Positions 25,903 to 35,107 are shown, counted from the first letter of the stretch. The stretch is 64,000 nucleotides of DNA from Fen-330 sp050008465 (GCA_050008465.1 JBEKMO010000008.1:1-64000), one strand, 5' to 3'. Made by a program: numbers and translations. Notes: a model not told the origin generated them from the letters alone.

Positions 25903-27231
25903 TCAGGAAAGCAGCCGGGCCAGGCCCTGCATGCGGCTCACGGTCTCTTCCAGCGGCGATTTCCCGGAGATATCCTGCTGGAGGAATTCGAGCACCTGCG
26001 GGCGGGCCCGGATGGCCGCGTCCAGCCGCGGATTCGAGCCCGAAACATACGCTCCCAACTGGATCAGGTCCTCCGACTGCTTATACGTGCTCAGCGCCTC
26101 GCGCAGCCGCCGGCCGGCGTCGCGCTGTTCCGGGCTCGCCACCTGCGAACTCAGCCGGCTGACCGAATTCAAAATGTCGATGGCCGGATAGTGCCCCATG
26201 GCGGCGAGCTGGCGGGAGAGCACTATGTGGCCGTCCAGAATGGCGCGAACCGCGTCGGAGATAGGCTCGGTGATGTCGTCGCCCTCCACCAGCACCGCGA
26301 AGAAGCCGGTGATCGATCCGCGCCGGAACTTCCCCGCCCTTTCGAACACCTGAGGCAGCAGGCTGAACACGGAAGGCGTATAGCCCTTCTGGCTCGGGGG
26401 TTCGCCCGCCGCCAGCCCGATCTCGCGCTGCGCCATGGCGAACCGCGTCACCGAATCCATCACCATGAGCACGTCGGCGCCCTGGTCGCGGAAATACTCG
26501 GCAATGGCCAGAGCCACAAAGCAGGCGCGGATGCGCAGGGGCGCCGGACGGTCCGAGGTCGCCACCACCACCACCGAGCGCTGCATGCCCTCCGGGCCCA
26601 GGTCCTGGTCGATGAACGCGCGGACCTCGCGGTTGCGCTCTCCGATCAGCGCCACCACGCTCACATCGGCGAAGTTGTGGCGGCACATCGACCCCAGCAG
26701 CATGCTCTTGCCCACCCCGCTGCCGCCGAAGATCCCGATCCTCTGCCCCTTGCCGCAAGCCAGCAGGCTGTCGATCGCGCGGATGCCGGTCACCAGCAGC
26801 TCGTCGATGGGCTCCCGCTCGAGCGGCCCGGGCGGCGCCTTGTACAGCTCGTAGGCGCCCGCCGCTTCCAGGGGCGGCCCGGAATCCATCGGTTTGCCGA
26901 ATCCGTCCAGTACGCGGCCTAGCAGCCCGGGGCCCACCTCCACGCGCGCGTCCTCCTTGCGCGCCACGATCAGGCTGCCCAATTCCAGCCCGCTAGTCTC
27001 CTCGAACGGCATCGAGAGCACGTGGCCGTCGCGGAAGCCGATCACCTGCGTCCGGATGCGACGCCCGTCGGAGCTGTGGATCTCGCAGAAGTCGCCGACC
27101 GCCGCGGCGGGCCCGGCCGATTCCACCAGCAGACCCGTCATCGCCACCACGGTTCCGGTCCAACGGCAGGGATTCGCCTGCTCGACGCTGCGAACGTACG
27201 GGGTGAGGTCCAGTCTGCCGGGGTCCGTCAT
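25903..27231 (-). CDS. fliI: Flagellum-specific export ATPase FliI
   Basis: This 442-residue hexameric ATPase is related to F1-beta and the type III secretion ATPases and energises export of flagellar proteins. Walker A GGSGVGKS is at residues 169-176, Walker B VLMVMDSVTRFAMAQRE near residue 260, and the conserved GSITGFFAVLVEGDD follows. The start at 27231 overlaps the fliH stop (ATGA), which supports it over a longer frame to 27312. A cryptic role in another secretion system is possible because the window holds no other flagellar genes. Confidence 0.93.
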   Translation of the reverse strand: MTDPGRLDLTPYVRSVEQANPCRWTGTVVAMTGLLVESAGPAAAVGDFCEIHSSDGRRIRTQVIGFRDGHVLSMPFEETSGLELGSLIVARKEDARVEVGPGLLGRVLDGFGKPMDSGPPLEAAGAYELYKAPPGPLEREPIDELLVTGIRAIDSLLACGKGQRIGIFGGSGVGKSMLLGSMCRHNFADVSVVALIGERNREVRAFIDQDLGPEGMQRSVVVVATSDRPAPLRIRACFVALAIAEYFRDQGADVLMVMDSVTRFAMAQREIGLAAGEPPSQKGYTPSVFSLLPQVFERAGKFRRGSITGFFAVLVEGDDITEPISDAVRAILDGHIVLSRQLAAMGHYPAIDILNSVSRLSSQVASPEQRDAGRRLREALSTYKQSEDLIQLGAYVSGSNPRLDAAIRARPQVLEFLQQDISGKSPLEETVSRMQGLARLLS

Positions 27232-27872
27232 AGCTGCTGCCGTAATCTGTCCACCAGCCCGCGCTGGATCTCCTCGAGTTGCGTGTCCAGGGAGACGTCC
27301 AGATTGCCGCACGCCGTCTCGAACACCACCCCACCCCGGTCCAGGCGCGGGTCCCCGGCCACTTCCAGCCGCTGGCTCCGGCCCAGCCGCTCCACGTGCT
27401 TCCTCACGATATCGGCGTTCTCGGGGTGGACCCGCACGCGATCCACTTCGCGTCCCTCCAGCTTCTCGAGCGCTGCCTTCACCACGCCCAGAATCGCGTC
27501 GGGGTCCATGCTCAGCTCGCGATGGACGATGCGTCTGCCGATCGCCAGCGCCAGTTTCACCACGTCCTGTTCGGCGTCCCGCCGGAGCTTGCGCCGCGAT
27601 TGGGAGAGGTCGGCAACCGCCCGCGCAAGCTGTTCGGCCACCGGATCCAGCCCCCCGATCGCTTGTTCCTGCCCCGCGGCTTCCCCTTTGCGAAAGCCCG
27701 CTGCGAATGCCTGCTGCTCACGTTGGGGGATCTCCTGCTCCAGTTGCGCGATACGAGCCAGAAGCGCGTCGACCTGCGTTTGCACGGCCGCCTCGCCGCC
27801 GGCTACGAGCCTCCTCCAGAAGAGTGGCTGGGCTGGCTGCGCGTCCTTGCCGGTCAGCACCCTACTCGGCAT
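27228..27872 (-). CDS. fliH: FliH-like export ATPase regulator
   Basis: This protein of about 214 residues has an N-terminal coiled-coil stretch (LLARIAQLEQEIPQREQQAF, then AAGFRKGEAAGQEQ) and the FliH C-terminal domain (KLALAIGRRIVHRE, then VVKAALEKLEGREV and VRVHPENAD). FliH dimers bind FliI and dock it to the export gate. ATG 27872 was preferred because GGAG lies just upstream; a GTG at 27881 is also possible. It is the first gene of the fliH-fliI-fliJ operon and is divergent from glgX, leaving about 125 bases for two promoters. Confidence 0.87.
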   Translation of the reverse strand: MPSRVLTGKDAQPAQPLFWRRLVAGGEAAVQTQVDALLARIAQLEQEIPQREQQAFAAGFRKGEAAGQEQAIGGLDPVAEQLARAVADLSQSRRKLRRDAEQDVVKLALAIGRRIVHRELSMDPDAILGVVKAALEKLEGREVDRVRVHPENADIVRKHVERLGRSQRLEVAGDPRLDRGGVVFETACGNLDVSLDTQLEEIQRGLVDRLRQQL

Positions 27873-27998
27873 ACACTCCACCCATGGTGTCTCCCTTATC
27901 TTCGGCGGAATCCCCCCGTTTCTTTAGCGGGGACAGTCACCGTGTTTCCCGGTTTCCCGCGCCGCGCCCCGCCCGGTTTCATGTTAGAACTGGGAATC

Positions 27999-30068
27999 AT
28001 GTCCTACTCGGTTGAACCAGGCCGCCCCCACCCCCTCGGCGCCACGCCCACGGCGGAGGGCGTGAATTTCTCGCTGTTTTCCGGAAACGCGACCAGCGTC
28101 GAACTGCTGCTCTTCAAGGAGCACGACGACCCACAGCCCAGCCAGGTGATCGTTCTGGAACCCTGTGTGAACAAGACCTTCCATTTCTGGCACGTCCATG
28201 TGCGGGGGCTAAAGCCCGGGGCGCACTATGCCTATCGCGTGGACGGCCCGCACGACCTGGCCGCCGGCCGCCGGTTCAACCGGAACAAGGTCCTTATCGA
28301 TCCGTACGCCCGGGGCAACACCAACAACCTTTGGAAGCGCGCCGATGCCTGCGGCCCCGAGGACAATGGCGCCACCGCGATGCGCTCGGTGGTCATCGAC
28401 CCCTCGACCTACGATTGGGAAGGCGATCGCCCCCTCGACCTCCCCATCGAAGACAGCATCATCTACGAGATGCATCTGGCGGGCTTCACCAAGTCACCCA
28501 CCGCGGGTGTGGCCCACCCGGGCACCTTCCGCGGCCTCATCGACAAGATCCCGCACTTGAAGGAACTGGGCGTAACGGCCGTCGAGCTGCTGCCGGTTTT
28601 CGATTTCGACGAGACCGATGTCCTCCGCCAGGTGAACGGGCAATCGCTCAAGAACTTCTGGGGCTACAGCACGATGGGGTTCTTCGCCCCGCAGTCGGCC
28701 TACTGCGTGAACCCGCAGGCCGGCAATCATCTGGACGAGTTCCGCGACATGGTGAAGGCCCTGCACCAGGCCGGCATCGAGGTGATCCTGGACGTGGTGT
28801 TCAACCACACCGACGAGGGCAACCACATGGGCCCGATGTTCTGCTTCAAGGGCATCGACAACCGGGTGTACTACTATCTGGTGCCTGGGGACAGGCAGTT
28901 CTACTACGACTACACGGGCTGCGGGAATACCTTCAACTGCAATCATCCGATCGCCCAGAAGCTGATCGTGGAATCGCTGCGCTACTGGGTGCGCGAGGGG
29001 CATGTGGACGGGTTCCGCTTCGACGAAGGCTCGGTGCTGGCGCGGGACGAGAATGGGATGCCGGTCACCCACCCTCCGGTGGTCTGGCAAATCGAACTCG
29101 ACGAGGACCTCATGGACTCCAAGGTGATCGCGGAAGCCTGGGACGCCGCGGGGCTTTACCAAATCGGCGGTTTCCCCGGCGACCGCTGGTCGGAGTGGAA
29201 TGGCCGCTATCGCGACGATATCCGGCGCTTCGTGCGCGGCGAGGCGGGCGTAGTGGGCGCGGTGGCCACCCGCATCGCGGGCAGCTCGGATCTCTACCAG
29301 GCTCAGGGTGAGACGCCGACCAACACCATTAACTTCGTGACCTGCCACGACGGCTTCACGATGAACGACCTGGTCTGCTACAACGTCAAGCACAACGACG
29401 CCAACGGCGAGGGCAGCCGCGACGGCATCAACGACAACCTGAGCTGGAACTGCGGCATCGAAGGCGTGACGGACGATCCCGAGATCGAGGCGCTGCGCAC
29501 CCGGCAGGTGAAGAACTTCGCGACCATCCTGATGCTCTCACGCGGCGTGCCCATGATCCTGGCCGGCGATGAGTTCCGGCGGACGCAGCGGGGCAATAAC
29601 AACGCCTACTGCCAGGATAACGAGCTGAGCTGGATCGACTGGCGCCTGCCGGAGAAAAACGCGGGCCTGCTGCGCTTCTGGAAACGGATCATCGACTTCC
29701 GCAAGCGCCACGCGGTGGTGCGCAAGAACCGGTTCTTCGGAGGAGCGGTGAACGACCGGGGGATGCCCGAGGTCGCCTGGCATGGCTGCCGGCTCCACTC
29801 CCCCGGCTGGTCCGACCCCGAGGCGCGCGTACTGGCCTTCACGCTGGCCGGCTTCCACGATGACGCCGATCTCCACGTGATGATGAACATGTATTGGGAC
29901 ACCCTGGACTTCGATGTCCCGCCCCTGGCCGGCCGATACTGGTACCTGGCCGTGGACACCGCGGAGGCATCTCCGGGCGACATCGCCGACCCCGGCGACG
30001 AGGTGCAGTATTTCGGCGAGAGCTACCCGGTGAAGGGCCGCAGCATCGTCGTGCTCGTGTCAAGATGA
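27999..30068 (+). CDS. glgX: Glycogen debranching enzyme GlgX (GH13 isoamylase type)
   Basis: This 689-residue protein has an N-terminal CBM48 domain (PLGATPTAEGVNFSLFSGNA) followed by a GH13 barrel. The catalytic set is visible: nucleophile Asp342 in DGFRFDEGS, acid/base Glu379 in VIAEAWD and the third carboxylate Asp451 in FVTCHDGF. It hydrolyses alpha-1,6 branch points of glycogen or limit dextrin in the cytoplasm. The start is ATG 27999; an upstream ATG at 27981 is in frame. The stop overlaps the next gene's start (ATGA), coupling it to a ferredoxin-like protein, an unusual pairing. Confidence 0.92.
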   Translation: MSYSVEPGRPHPLGATPTAEGVNFSLFSGNATSVELLLFKEHDDPQPSQVIVLEPCVNKTFHFWHVHVRGLKPGAHYAYRVDGPHDLAAGRRFNRNKVLIDPYARGNTNNLWKRADACGPEDNGATAMRSVVIDPSTYDWEGDRPLDLPIEDSIIYEMHLAGFTKSPTAGVAHPGTFRGLIDKIPHLKELGVTAVELLPVFDFDETDVLRQVNGQSLKNFWGYSTMGFFAPQSAYCVNPQAGNHLDEFRDMVKALHQAGIEVILDVVFNHTDEGNHMGPMFCFKGIDNRVYYYLVPGDRQFYYDYTGCGNTFNCNHPIAQKLIVESLRYWVREGHVDGFRFDEGSVLARDENGMPVTHPPVVWQIELDEDLMDSKVIAEAWDAAGLYQIGGFPGDRWSEWNGRYRDDIRRFVRGEAGVVGAVATRIAGSSDLYQAQGETPTNTINFVTCHDGFTMNDLVCYNVKHNDANGEGSRDGINDNLSWNCGIEGVTDDPEIEALRTRQVKNFATILMLSRGVPMILAGDEFRRTQRGNNNAYCQDNELSWIDWRLPEKNAGLLRFWKRIIDFRKRHAVVRKNRFFGGAVNDRGMPEVAWHGCRLHSPGWSDPEARVLAFTLAGFHDDADLHVMMNMYWDTLDFDVPPLAGRYWYLAVDTAEASPGDIADPGDEVQYFGESYPVKGRSIVVLVSR

Positions 30069-30886
30069 CCTTGACGTGGCGGTTCCTGCGCGAGAGCGGA
30101 TTCGGGCTGCGCACGCTGCACGGTTACATTTACGGCCGCTGGACGCGGCAGTACGTAAAGCTTATGTTGCGGCTCGCGAAGCGCGGACTGTCGTCTTCCG
30201 CCAAGCAGTGGGTGGCCGATCGCTATCACGGCAAGGTGCTCGCCCATGACCACGCGCGGGCCATCGTGGGCCTGGATCACGACGTCGCCGCGCGCGACCA
30301 GGAGCAGATCATCCCCTATCCGGTGGCCCGAGACATCATCCTGAAATCGCCGCCGGACGTGGTGGTGTTCGACTGCCCCTGCCGCCACAGCCGGCCGGTG
30401 CACTGCGAACCGACGAAGGTATGCATGGTGATCGGGCAGCCGATGGCCGGCCTGCTCCTCGAGCAGCAGGCTTCGGCCCGGCGGCTCACTCAGTCCGAAG
30501 CGCTGGAACTGCTCGAGGCCGAGCACGCGCGGGGTCACGTCCACACGGCCTGGTTCAAGGACGCCATGCTCAGCCGGTTCTACGCAATCTGCAACTGCTG
30601 CAAGTGCTGCTGCGCGGGGATTCAAGCGATGGTCGAGTTCGGCGTGCCGCTGCTCGTGAGCTCCGGGTACGTGGCCCAGATCGATCCCGAGCTGTGCGCG
30701 CACTGCGGCGACTGCATCGAGGCCTGCGCCTTTCACGCCCTTTCGGACGGCGACGGAGCCGTGACGCGGAACTGGGAACGCTGCATGGGCTGCGGCGCCT
30801 GCGAGGTCACCTGCGCCACCGGCGCAATCACGCTGGCACGCGACGAGCGAAAAGGAACCCCGCTCGACGTCCGCGCGCTGGCGTAA
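30065..30886 (+). CDS. 4Fe-4S ferredoxin-type protein
   Basis: This 273-residue protein has two C-terminal [4Fe-4S] motifs, LCAHCGDCIEACAF and RCMGCGACEVTCA. Extra cysteines lie in the middle (FDCPCRHSRPVHCEP then VCMVIG near residue 105, and ICNCCKCCCAGI near residue 180) that could bind further clusters or metal. No transmembrane helix is seen. It probably passes electrons to an unidentified oxidoreductase, as similar multi-Cys proteins do in anaerobes. Its start codon overlaps the glgX stop. The partner is not encoded nearby, so the function is open. Confidence 0.85.
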   Translation: MTLTWRFLRESGFGLRTLHGYIYGRWTRQYVKLMLRLAKRGLSSSAKQWVADRYHGKVLAHDHARAIVGLDHDVAARDQEQIIPYPVARDIILKSPPDVVVFDCPCRHSRPVHCEPTKVCMVIGQPMAGLLLEQQASARRLTQSEALELLEAEHARGHVHTAWFKDAMLSRFYAICNCCKCCCAGIQAMVEFGVPLLVSSGYVAQIDPELCAHCGDCIEACAFHALSDGDGAVTRNWERCMGCGACEVTCATGAITLARDERKGTPLDVRALA

Positions 30887-30927
30887 GCCCCCGATGGCGT
30901 ATAATGGCTCCCATCCAGGAGTTTGGA

Positions 30928-30999
30928 ATGGATACCCTAGCCGAGTCTGCGCCGGGAACGAGTCGCCTGGAACGCTTTTTCGAGTGTGGGCGAAGGTAG
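30928..30999 (+). CDS. Possible 23-residue leader ORF
   Basis: An ATG at 30928 has AGGAG at ideal spacing and opens a short frame (MDTLAESAPGTSRLERFFEC) to a TAG at 30997-30999. It ends 15 bases before the membrane-protein start at 31015, so it could be a translated leader. Coding potential at this length is not testable by eye. Confidence 0.25.
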   Translation: MDTLAESAPGTSRLERFFECGRR

Positions 31000-31014
31000 A
31001 GTCGCATTACGCAT

Positions 31015-31530
31015 TTGCTCGCATGGGGATGGCTGCTCGCCGTTCTGGGCGGCTATGGTCTGGCCCCTATGCGGTTGCCGAATGCGCCGGTGCACCATCT
31101 CGCGGTGGTCGCCCTCCGGTTTGCCACGCTTCTGTGTTTCCCCCTACTGATTTTGCAGCTATTTGATGTCTCTCCGGACTGGCGCACGCGCTGGGACCGC
31201 AAGCTCTGGTGGTCGCTGCTCGTGTTGGCACTTTGCTCCGGATTGTCCTGCTGGCAGCGCGGGTCTATCTGGGCAGCGCCGGTCGCAAGCTTGGGGGTCG
31301 CTCAGTTCATCTGGGTGCGTTCAAAGTCTGAGCAAAGCTCCTACCCGCTGGCCGTGGCCGGCTGGGTGTGGGCCGGGTTGTACCCGCTCACTCTTCCGTG
31401 GCCCAACGAGCAACGGTTCTATCTGGCTCTGGTGCTGGGCGGAGCGGCGACGGCTCTCCAGGGGGCCTGGGAGGTGGTCCGCTACCTGCGCGGGCACAAA
31501 CCGCAATGGATGCAGGAGCCGGTGGGATAG
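31015..31530 (+). CDS. Hypothetical multi-pass membrane protein
   Basis: This 171-residue protein starts with TTG at 31015 and has four or five hydrophobic segments, near residues 3-22, 28-48, 66-82, 85-100 and 110-130 (GWLLAVLGGYGLAPM; LRFATLLCFPLLILQLF; WSLLVLALCSGLSCW). No family is recognised. The charged C-terminus (RYLRGHKPQWMQ) faces a hydrophilic compartment. The in-frame stop at 30997 limits upstream extension. It follows the ferredoxin gene at some distance; function is unknown. Confidence 0.6.
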   Translation: MLAWGWLLAVLGGYGLAPMRLPNAPVHHLAVVALRFATLLCFPLLILQLFDVSPDWRTRWDRKLWWSLLVLALCSGLSCWQRGSIWAAPVASLGVAQFIWVRSKSEQSSYPLAVAGWVWAGLYPLTLPWPNEQRFYLALVLGGAATALQGAWEVVRYLRGHKPQWMQEPVG

Positions 31531-31551
31531 GCTTCGAGCGGCGACCCCCGT

Positions 31552-32004
31552 TTACCGTAGCCCGCCCGACAGGCGGCTCCGCAGCGCCACCCATTCCTCG
31601 CTCGAGAAGATGCGGGGCCCAACCTCGACCAGCCGCGGGATCATGTTGAAAACGGCGCTGGCCGTCCAGAGCGCCCCCTGGCGTGTCCGGAAGGCCTTGC
31701 GGTTCAGTTCTTCGGCGACGCGACTCAGGGAGTGGTCCTCGACGATCAGGTCCATCATCCGGACGAGCGTCTCCTTTTCGGCCGCGTTCTCTTCCAGGTG
31801 CAAGCCATCCGGGGCGACCCGGAGCCCGTAGGGGACCTCCTCCCGGAGGCTGGCAGTTTCGTCCCGGGGGTGGTCGGTCTCGATCTCGCGTTCCCACTCC
31901 AGACTGATCCCAATCAGGGACCAACCCTGTTCCGCCCTCCGCTGGAGGTACTCCGGCGTCAGCGGGCCCGAAAGCATCTCGCGCACTCGTTCGCGCTTCG
32001 ACAT
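31552..32004 (-). CDS. Small protein with recombinase-like DNA-binding segment
   Basis: This is a 150-residue acidic protein. The C-terminal half (VAEELNRKAFRTRQGALWTA, then SAVFNMIPRLVEVGP) matches the 'recombinase' helix-turn-helix segment of large serine recombinases, where it follows the catalytic domain. The N-terminal part (LTPEYLQRRAEQGWSLIGIS) lacks the serine catalytic motif, so it is a stand-alone DNA-binding or regulatory relative. Similar solo proteins are common in Acidobacteria as hypotheticals. It converges with the membrane protein at 31530. Confidence 0.65.
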   Translation of the reverse strand: MSKRERVREMLSGPLTPEYLQRRAEQGWSLIGISLEWEREIETDHPRDETASLREEVPYGLRVAPDGLHLEENAAEKETLVRMMDLIVEDHSLSRVAEELNRKAFRTRQGALWTASAVFNMIPRLVEVGPRIFSSEEWVALRSRLSGGLR

Positions 32005-32133
32005 GCGACACCCCCTGGGTTCGCAAAAGGCAACTCGCAGGCCAGGGCTAACCCGTTGAGTCTTGGAGTAGCGCCGGGCCGCGGGTGTGCGCTCGTGGGA
32101 CTGGTCGTGCCGGAGATGGGACGTGGCGCGCGC

Positions 32134-32649
32134 TCAGACCTTGTGGACCAGGTCCTCCAACGGGCGGCGGGCCCTGAGTTCGGGTGCCCCTTCCGCGTAG
32201 CCAATCGGCAGGATCGCCACCGGCTGTATCTCTTTCGGCGCGCCGACAACCTCACGTACCGCATCCGGGTCGAACGCACCGACCCAGACAGTTCCGAGGC
32301 CCTGGGCAGTGGCCGCCAGTTGAGCGTAGGCGCAGGCGATCGTCGCATCCTGGATTGCGTAAAGGCTCTGGCCGCGTTCTCCGTACTGATCCACCAGGCG
32401 CACCGGGTTGGCGCAGAACACCAGCGAAACCGGAGCGACCAGCACGAATCCCTGCGCGCACGCCGCCTTGGCCAGCGCCGCGCGCTGCCTCACTTGCGTG
32501 ACCACGTAGATCTCGTAAGATTGCAGGTTCGCCGCCGATGGGGCCAGGTTCGCCGCTTCCAGAATGCGGTCCAGTTTCTCCCGCTCGACCGGAAGCGAGC
32601 TGTAGTTCCGGATCGAGTGCCGTTGACGGACTGTCTCAAAGAACTCCAT
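32134..32649 (-). CDS. Nitroreductase-family flavoprotein
   Basis: This 171-residue protein is short for the nitroreductase fold. It starts with the FMN-binding RHSIRNYSSLPV (residues 10-21) and continues with LEAANLAPSAANLQSYEIYV. The middle DATIACAYAQLAATAQGLGT and the C-terminal VAILPIGYAEG complete the fold. Members reduce nitro groups, quinones or flavins with NAD(P)H, or act in cofactor biosynthesis. It is separated by about 55 bases from the fhs stop on the same strand, so co-transcription is possible. The substrate is unknown. Confidence 0.87.
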   Translation of the reverse strand: MEFFETVRQRHSIRNYSSLPVEREKLDRILEAANLAPSAANLQSYEIYVVTQVRQRAALAKAACAQGFVLVAPVSLVFCANPVRLVDQYGERGQSLYAIQDATIACAYAQLAATAQGLGTVWVGAFDPDAVREVVGAPKEIQPVAILPIGYAEGAPELRARRPLEDLVHKV

Positions 32650-32703
32650 TGCTACCTCCGGCCCAGCCGCGCTCTTTAGGACAAATGGGCCTGAAGGCTT
32701 AGT

Positions 32704-34371
32704 TTACCGCAGTCCCAGGATCTGGCCCGACTCGTCCAGGTCCATCTTCACAGCCTGCGGGACTTTTCCGAGGCCGGGCATCAGCAGCATGTTGCCGGCG
32801 ATGACCACGATGAAACCCGCACCGGCCGACAGGTGGGCGTTGGTGACTACTAGCGTCCACCCCTGCGGCGCCCCGATCAGCTTTGGATTGTCCGAGAACG
32901 AGGATTGCGTCTTGGCGATGCAGACCGGCAGATGGCCGAAGCCCAATTCGGTGAACTTCGTGATGGCTTTGCGGGCCGGGGTCTCGAAGTAGACACCCGC
33001 GGCGCCGTAGATCTCCCGCGCCACGGTCTCCATCTTCTTCTCGATGCTCAACTCCGGAGGGTAAAGCGACCGGACCTCGAGCGGATCGGCGGCGTCGGCC
33101 GCCGAGACGACCTTCTCGGCAAGCTCGAGCGCGCCCTCTCCGCCCTTCTCGTAAGCATCCGCCACCGCGCTGTCGCAGCCCACTACGCGGCAGTAGTCCT
33201 GGATCAGATCGATGTGCGACTGCGGATCGCTGGCGAAGCGATTGACGGCCACCACGATCGGGATGCGGAACTTCCGCAGGTTATCGATGTGCCTGGCAAG
33301 ATTCACGAAGCCGGCGCGAAGCGCTTTCGCATCGTAGTGCGCCAGCGTGGCGTGGCCCGAGCCCTGCTCGCAAAGCGCCCGCGCCGAGACGATCAGCACC
33401 GCCACCGAGGGCCTGAGCCCGGAGGATGGCATGACCACATCCAGGTATTTCTCGGCGCCCAGGTCCGCCCCGAAACCGGTCTCATTCACCACGTAGTCGG
33501 CAAGCTGGAGCCCCATCCTCTGCGAGATGACGCTCGAGGTGCCGTGCGCGATGTTGGCGAACGGGCCGGCGTGCACCAGCGCCGGCGCATGCTCGGTGGT
33601 CTGCACCAGGTTGGGCATGATCGCCTGGTTCAGCAGGACCATCATGGCGCCCGTAGCTTCCAGGTCCCGGGCGCGCAGCACCCGGCCGTCCAGATCGAAC
33701 CCCACCACGATCTCGCCCAGGCGGCGGCGCAGATCCTCGCGCGAGTTGGCGAGCGCCAGGATGGCCATCAGCTCGGAAGCCGCCGTGATCACAAACCCGG
33801 TCTCGCGCGGAACCCCGTTGACCTTCCCGCCCAGTCCCACGATGACGTGCCGCAGCGCGCGGTCGTTCATGTCGATCGCGCGCGGCCAGAAGATGTTGTC
33901 CACGTCGATCCGCAAGGCGTTGTTGTGGTGGATATGCGAGTCGATCATCGCCGCCAGCAGATTGTGCGCCGAGGTTACGGCGTGGAAATCGCCGTTGAAG
34001 TGCAGGTTGATGATCTCGCTCGGAAGCACTTGCGAGAGGCCGCCTCCCGTGGCGCCGCCCTTGATCCCAAACACCGGGCCGAGCGACGGCTCCCTCAGCG
34101 TCGCGATCGCTTTCCGGCCGCTCCGCACGAGCGCCTGCGTCAGACCGATTGAGACTACGGTTTTGCCTTCGCCGTGGCTGGTCGGCGTGATGGCCGTCAC
34201 CAGGATCAGCTTGCCCTTGCGCGCGGCCGGGGAATCGGAAAGCAGTTCCAGCCGCAACTTGGCGGTGTGCTTGCCGTAGTATTCCAGATAGTCGTCGGGA
34301 ATGCCGAGCTTGTCCGCGATTTCTCGGATCAGCAGCAGCTTGGGGGTCTCTGTCTCAATGAGTGTGGGCAT
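32704..34371 (-). CDS. fhs: Formate--tetrahydrofolate ligase
   Basis: This 555-residue enzyme makes 10-formyl-THF from formate, THF and ATP, feeding C1 metabolism. The ATP-binding loop near residue 65 reads TPTSHGEGKTV, a variant of the usual TPxGEGKTT with Val in place of the last Thr. Family motifs AIATLREPSLGPVFGIKGGA and FNGDFHAVTSAHNLLAAMID are intact, and length matches. Fhs also belongs to the Wood-Ljungdahl and purine pathways, but no other gene of those is present here. The start is ATG 34371. Confidence 0.95.
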   Translation of the reverse strand: MPTLIETETPKLLLIREIADKLGIPDDYLEYYGKHTAKLRLELLSDSPAARKGKLILVTAITPTSHGEGKTVVSIGLTQALVRSGRKAIATLREPSLGPVFGIKGGATGGGLSQVLPSEIINLHFNGDFHAVTSAHNLLAAMIDSHIHHNNALRIDVDNIFWPRAIDMNDRALRHVIVGLGGKVNGVPRETGFVITAASELMAILALANSREDLRRRLGEIVVGFDLDGRVLRARDLEATGAMMVLLNQAIMPNLVQTTEHAPALVHAGPFANIAHGTSSVISQRMGLQLADYVVNETGFGADLGAEKYLDVVMPSSGLRPSVAVLIVSARALCEQGSGHATLAHYDAKALRAGFVNLARHIDNLRKFRIPIVVAVNRFASDPQSHIDLIQDYCRVVGCDSAVADAYEKGGEGALELAEKVVSAADAADPLEVRSLYPPELSIEKKMETVAREIYGAAGVYFETPARKAITKFTELGFGHLPVCIAKTQSSFSDNPKLIGAPQGWTLVVTNAHLSAGAGFIVVIAGNMLLMPGLGKVPQAVKMDLDESGQILGLR

Positions 34372-34440
34372 GATCGATTCCGGTGCCGGAAACGAATTTA
34401 TAGCAGAATCCGACCCGGTTCCGCCACTTTCTGGCTGCGG

Positions 34441-35043
34441 CTACTCCGCGAACAGGCGGCGCCCGGGTGGCGGCGGGAACCAGCCTTCGAACAGCTCCAG
34501 CCTCCGCCGCAGCCACTCCGCCGGGAGGTGGTCCGGGCCGCTCCGCACGGTGACATCGTGCCACAGCGCGTGAATGTATTCGGCCAGCGTCGACGCGAAG
34601 GAAACCCCCGCGTAGCGGAGCAGGCGCCTCGGGCTACGGGCCAGCGTGCGGCTGCCCAGCAGTCGGCGCTTCTCCTCCAGCGCCTCCTCGTCGATCTCCC
34701 CGGCGACGTTCTCGCGCATCTCTGCGTCCAAGAGCTTCAGCCAGGCGGCGCGCTCCTCCGGGGTCGTGGACTCCCAAAGTGCCTGTCCCAGGCATAGGAG
34801 CGCTTCGAGCGCCAGGTCGTGCGGGTCGGCAGCCACGACCGCCACCTCCACCTCCAGGCCAGTCCCGGTTGCGGTCCACTGTGAGGTCGCCTCCGGATCC
34901 GCTAGGTGGGGCACCAACCGGACACGACACGGTCCCAGCCGCGAGGCCAGCCGGGCGGGCACGGCATCGAGAGCCGGAGCGATGACATCCCGCAGAGTTT
35001 TATCGGGCGCGGCCGAACAGTCGGTCACCTCGGCCCAGCTCAT
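34441..35043 (-). CDS. Hypothetical protein
   Basis: This 200-residue cytoplasmic-looking protein has no signal peptide or transmembrane segment. It is rich in Leu, Ala, Arg and Glu, with a central helical part (LALEALLCLGQALWESTTPE) and a Pro-rich end (WFPPPPGRRLF). I recognise no domain. It is upstream of fhs on the same strand with 69 bases between and may share its transcript. The start is ATG 35041-35043. Confidence 0.6.
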   Translation of the reverse strand: MSWAEVTDCSAAPDKTLRDVIAPALDAVPARLASRLGPCRVRLVPHLADPEATSQWTATGTGLEVEVAVVAADPHDLALEALLCLGQALWESTTPEERAAWLKLLDAEMRENVAGEIDEEALEEKRRLLGSRTLARSPRRLLRYAGVSFASTLAEYIHALWHDVTVRSGPDHLPAEWLRRRLELFEGWFPPPPGRRLFAE

Positions 35044-35107
35044 ACGCCGAGATCATAGCGCGATTCACTCTTTCCGGCAGAATCGGAGCCAATACCCGCT
35101 TTCTATC

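Noticed and set aside
24128..26922. Two long forward frames across the enolase-type and fliJ/fliI genes
   Set aside because: They are antisense to genes with clear motifs and overlap each other; Arg/His/Val-rich shadow composition.
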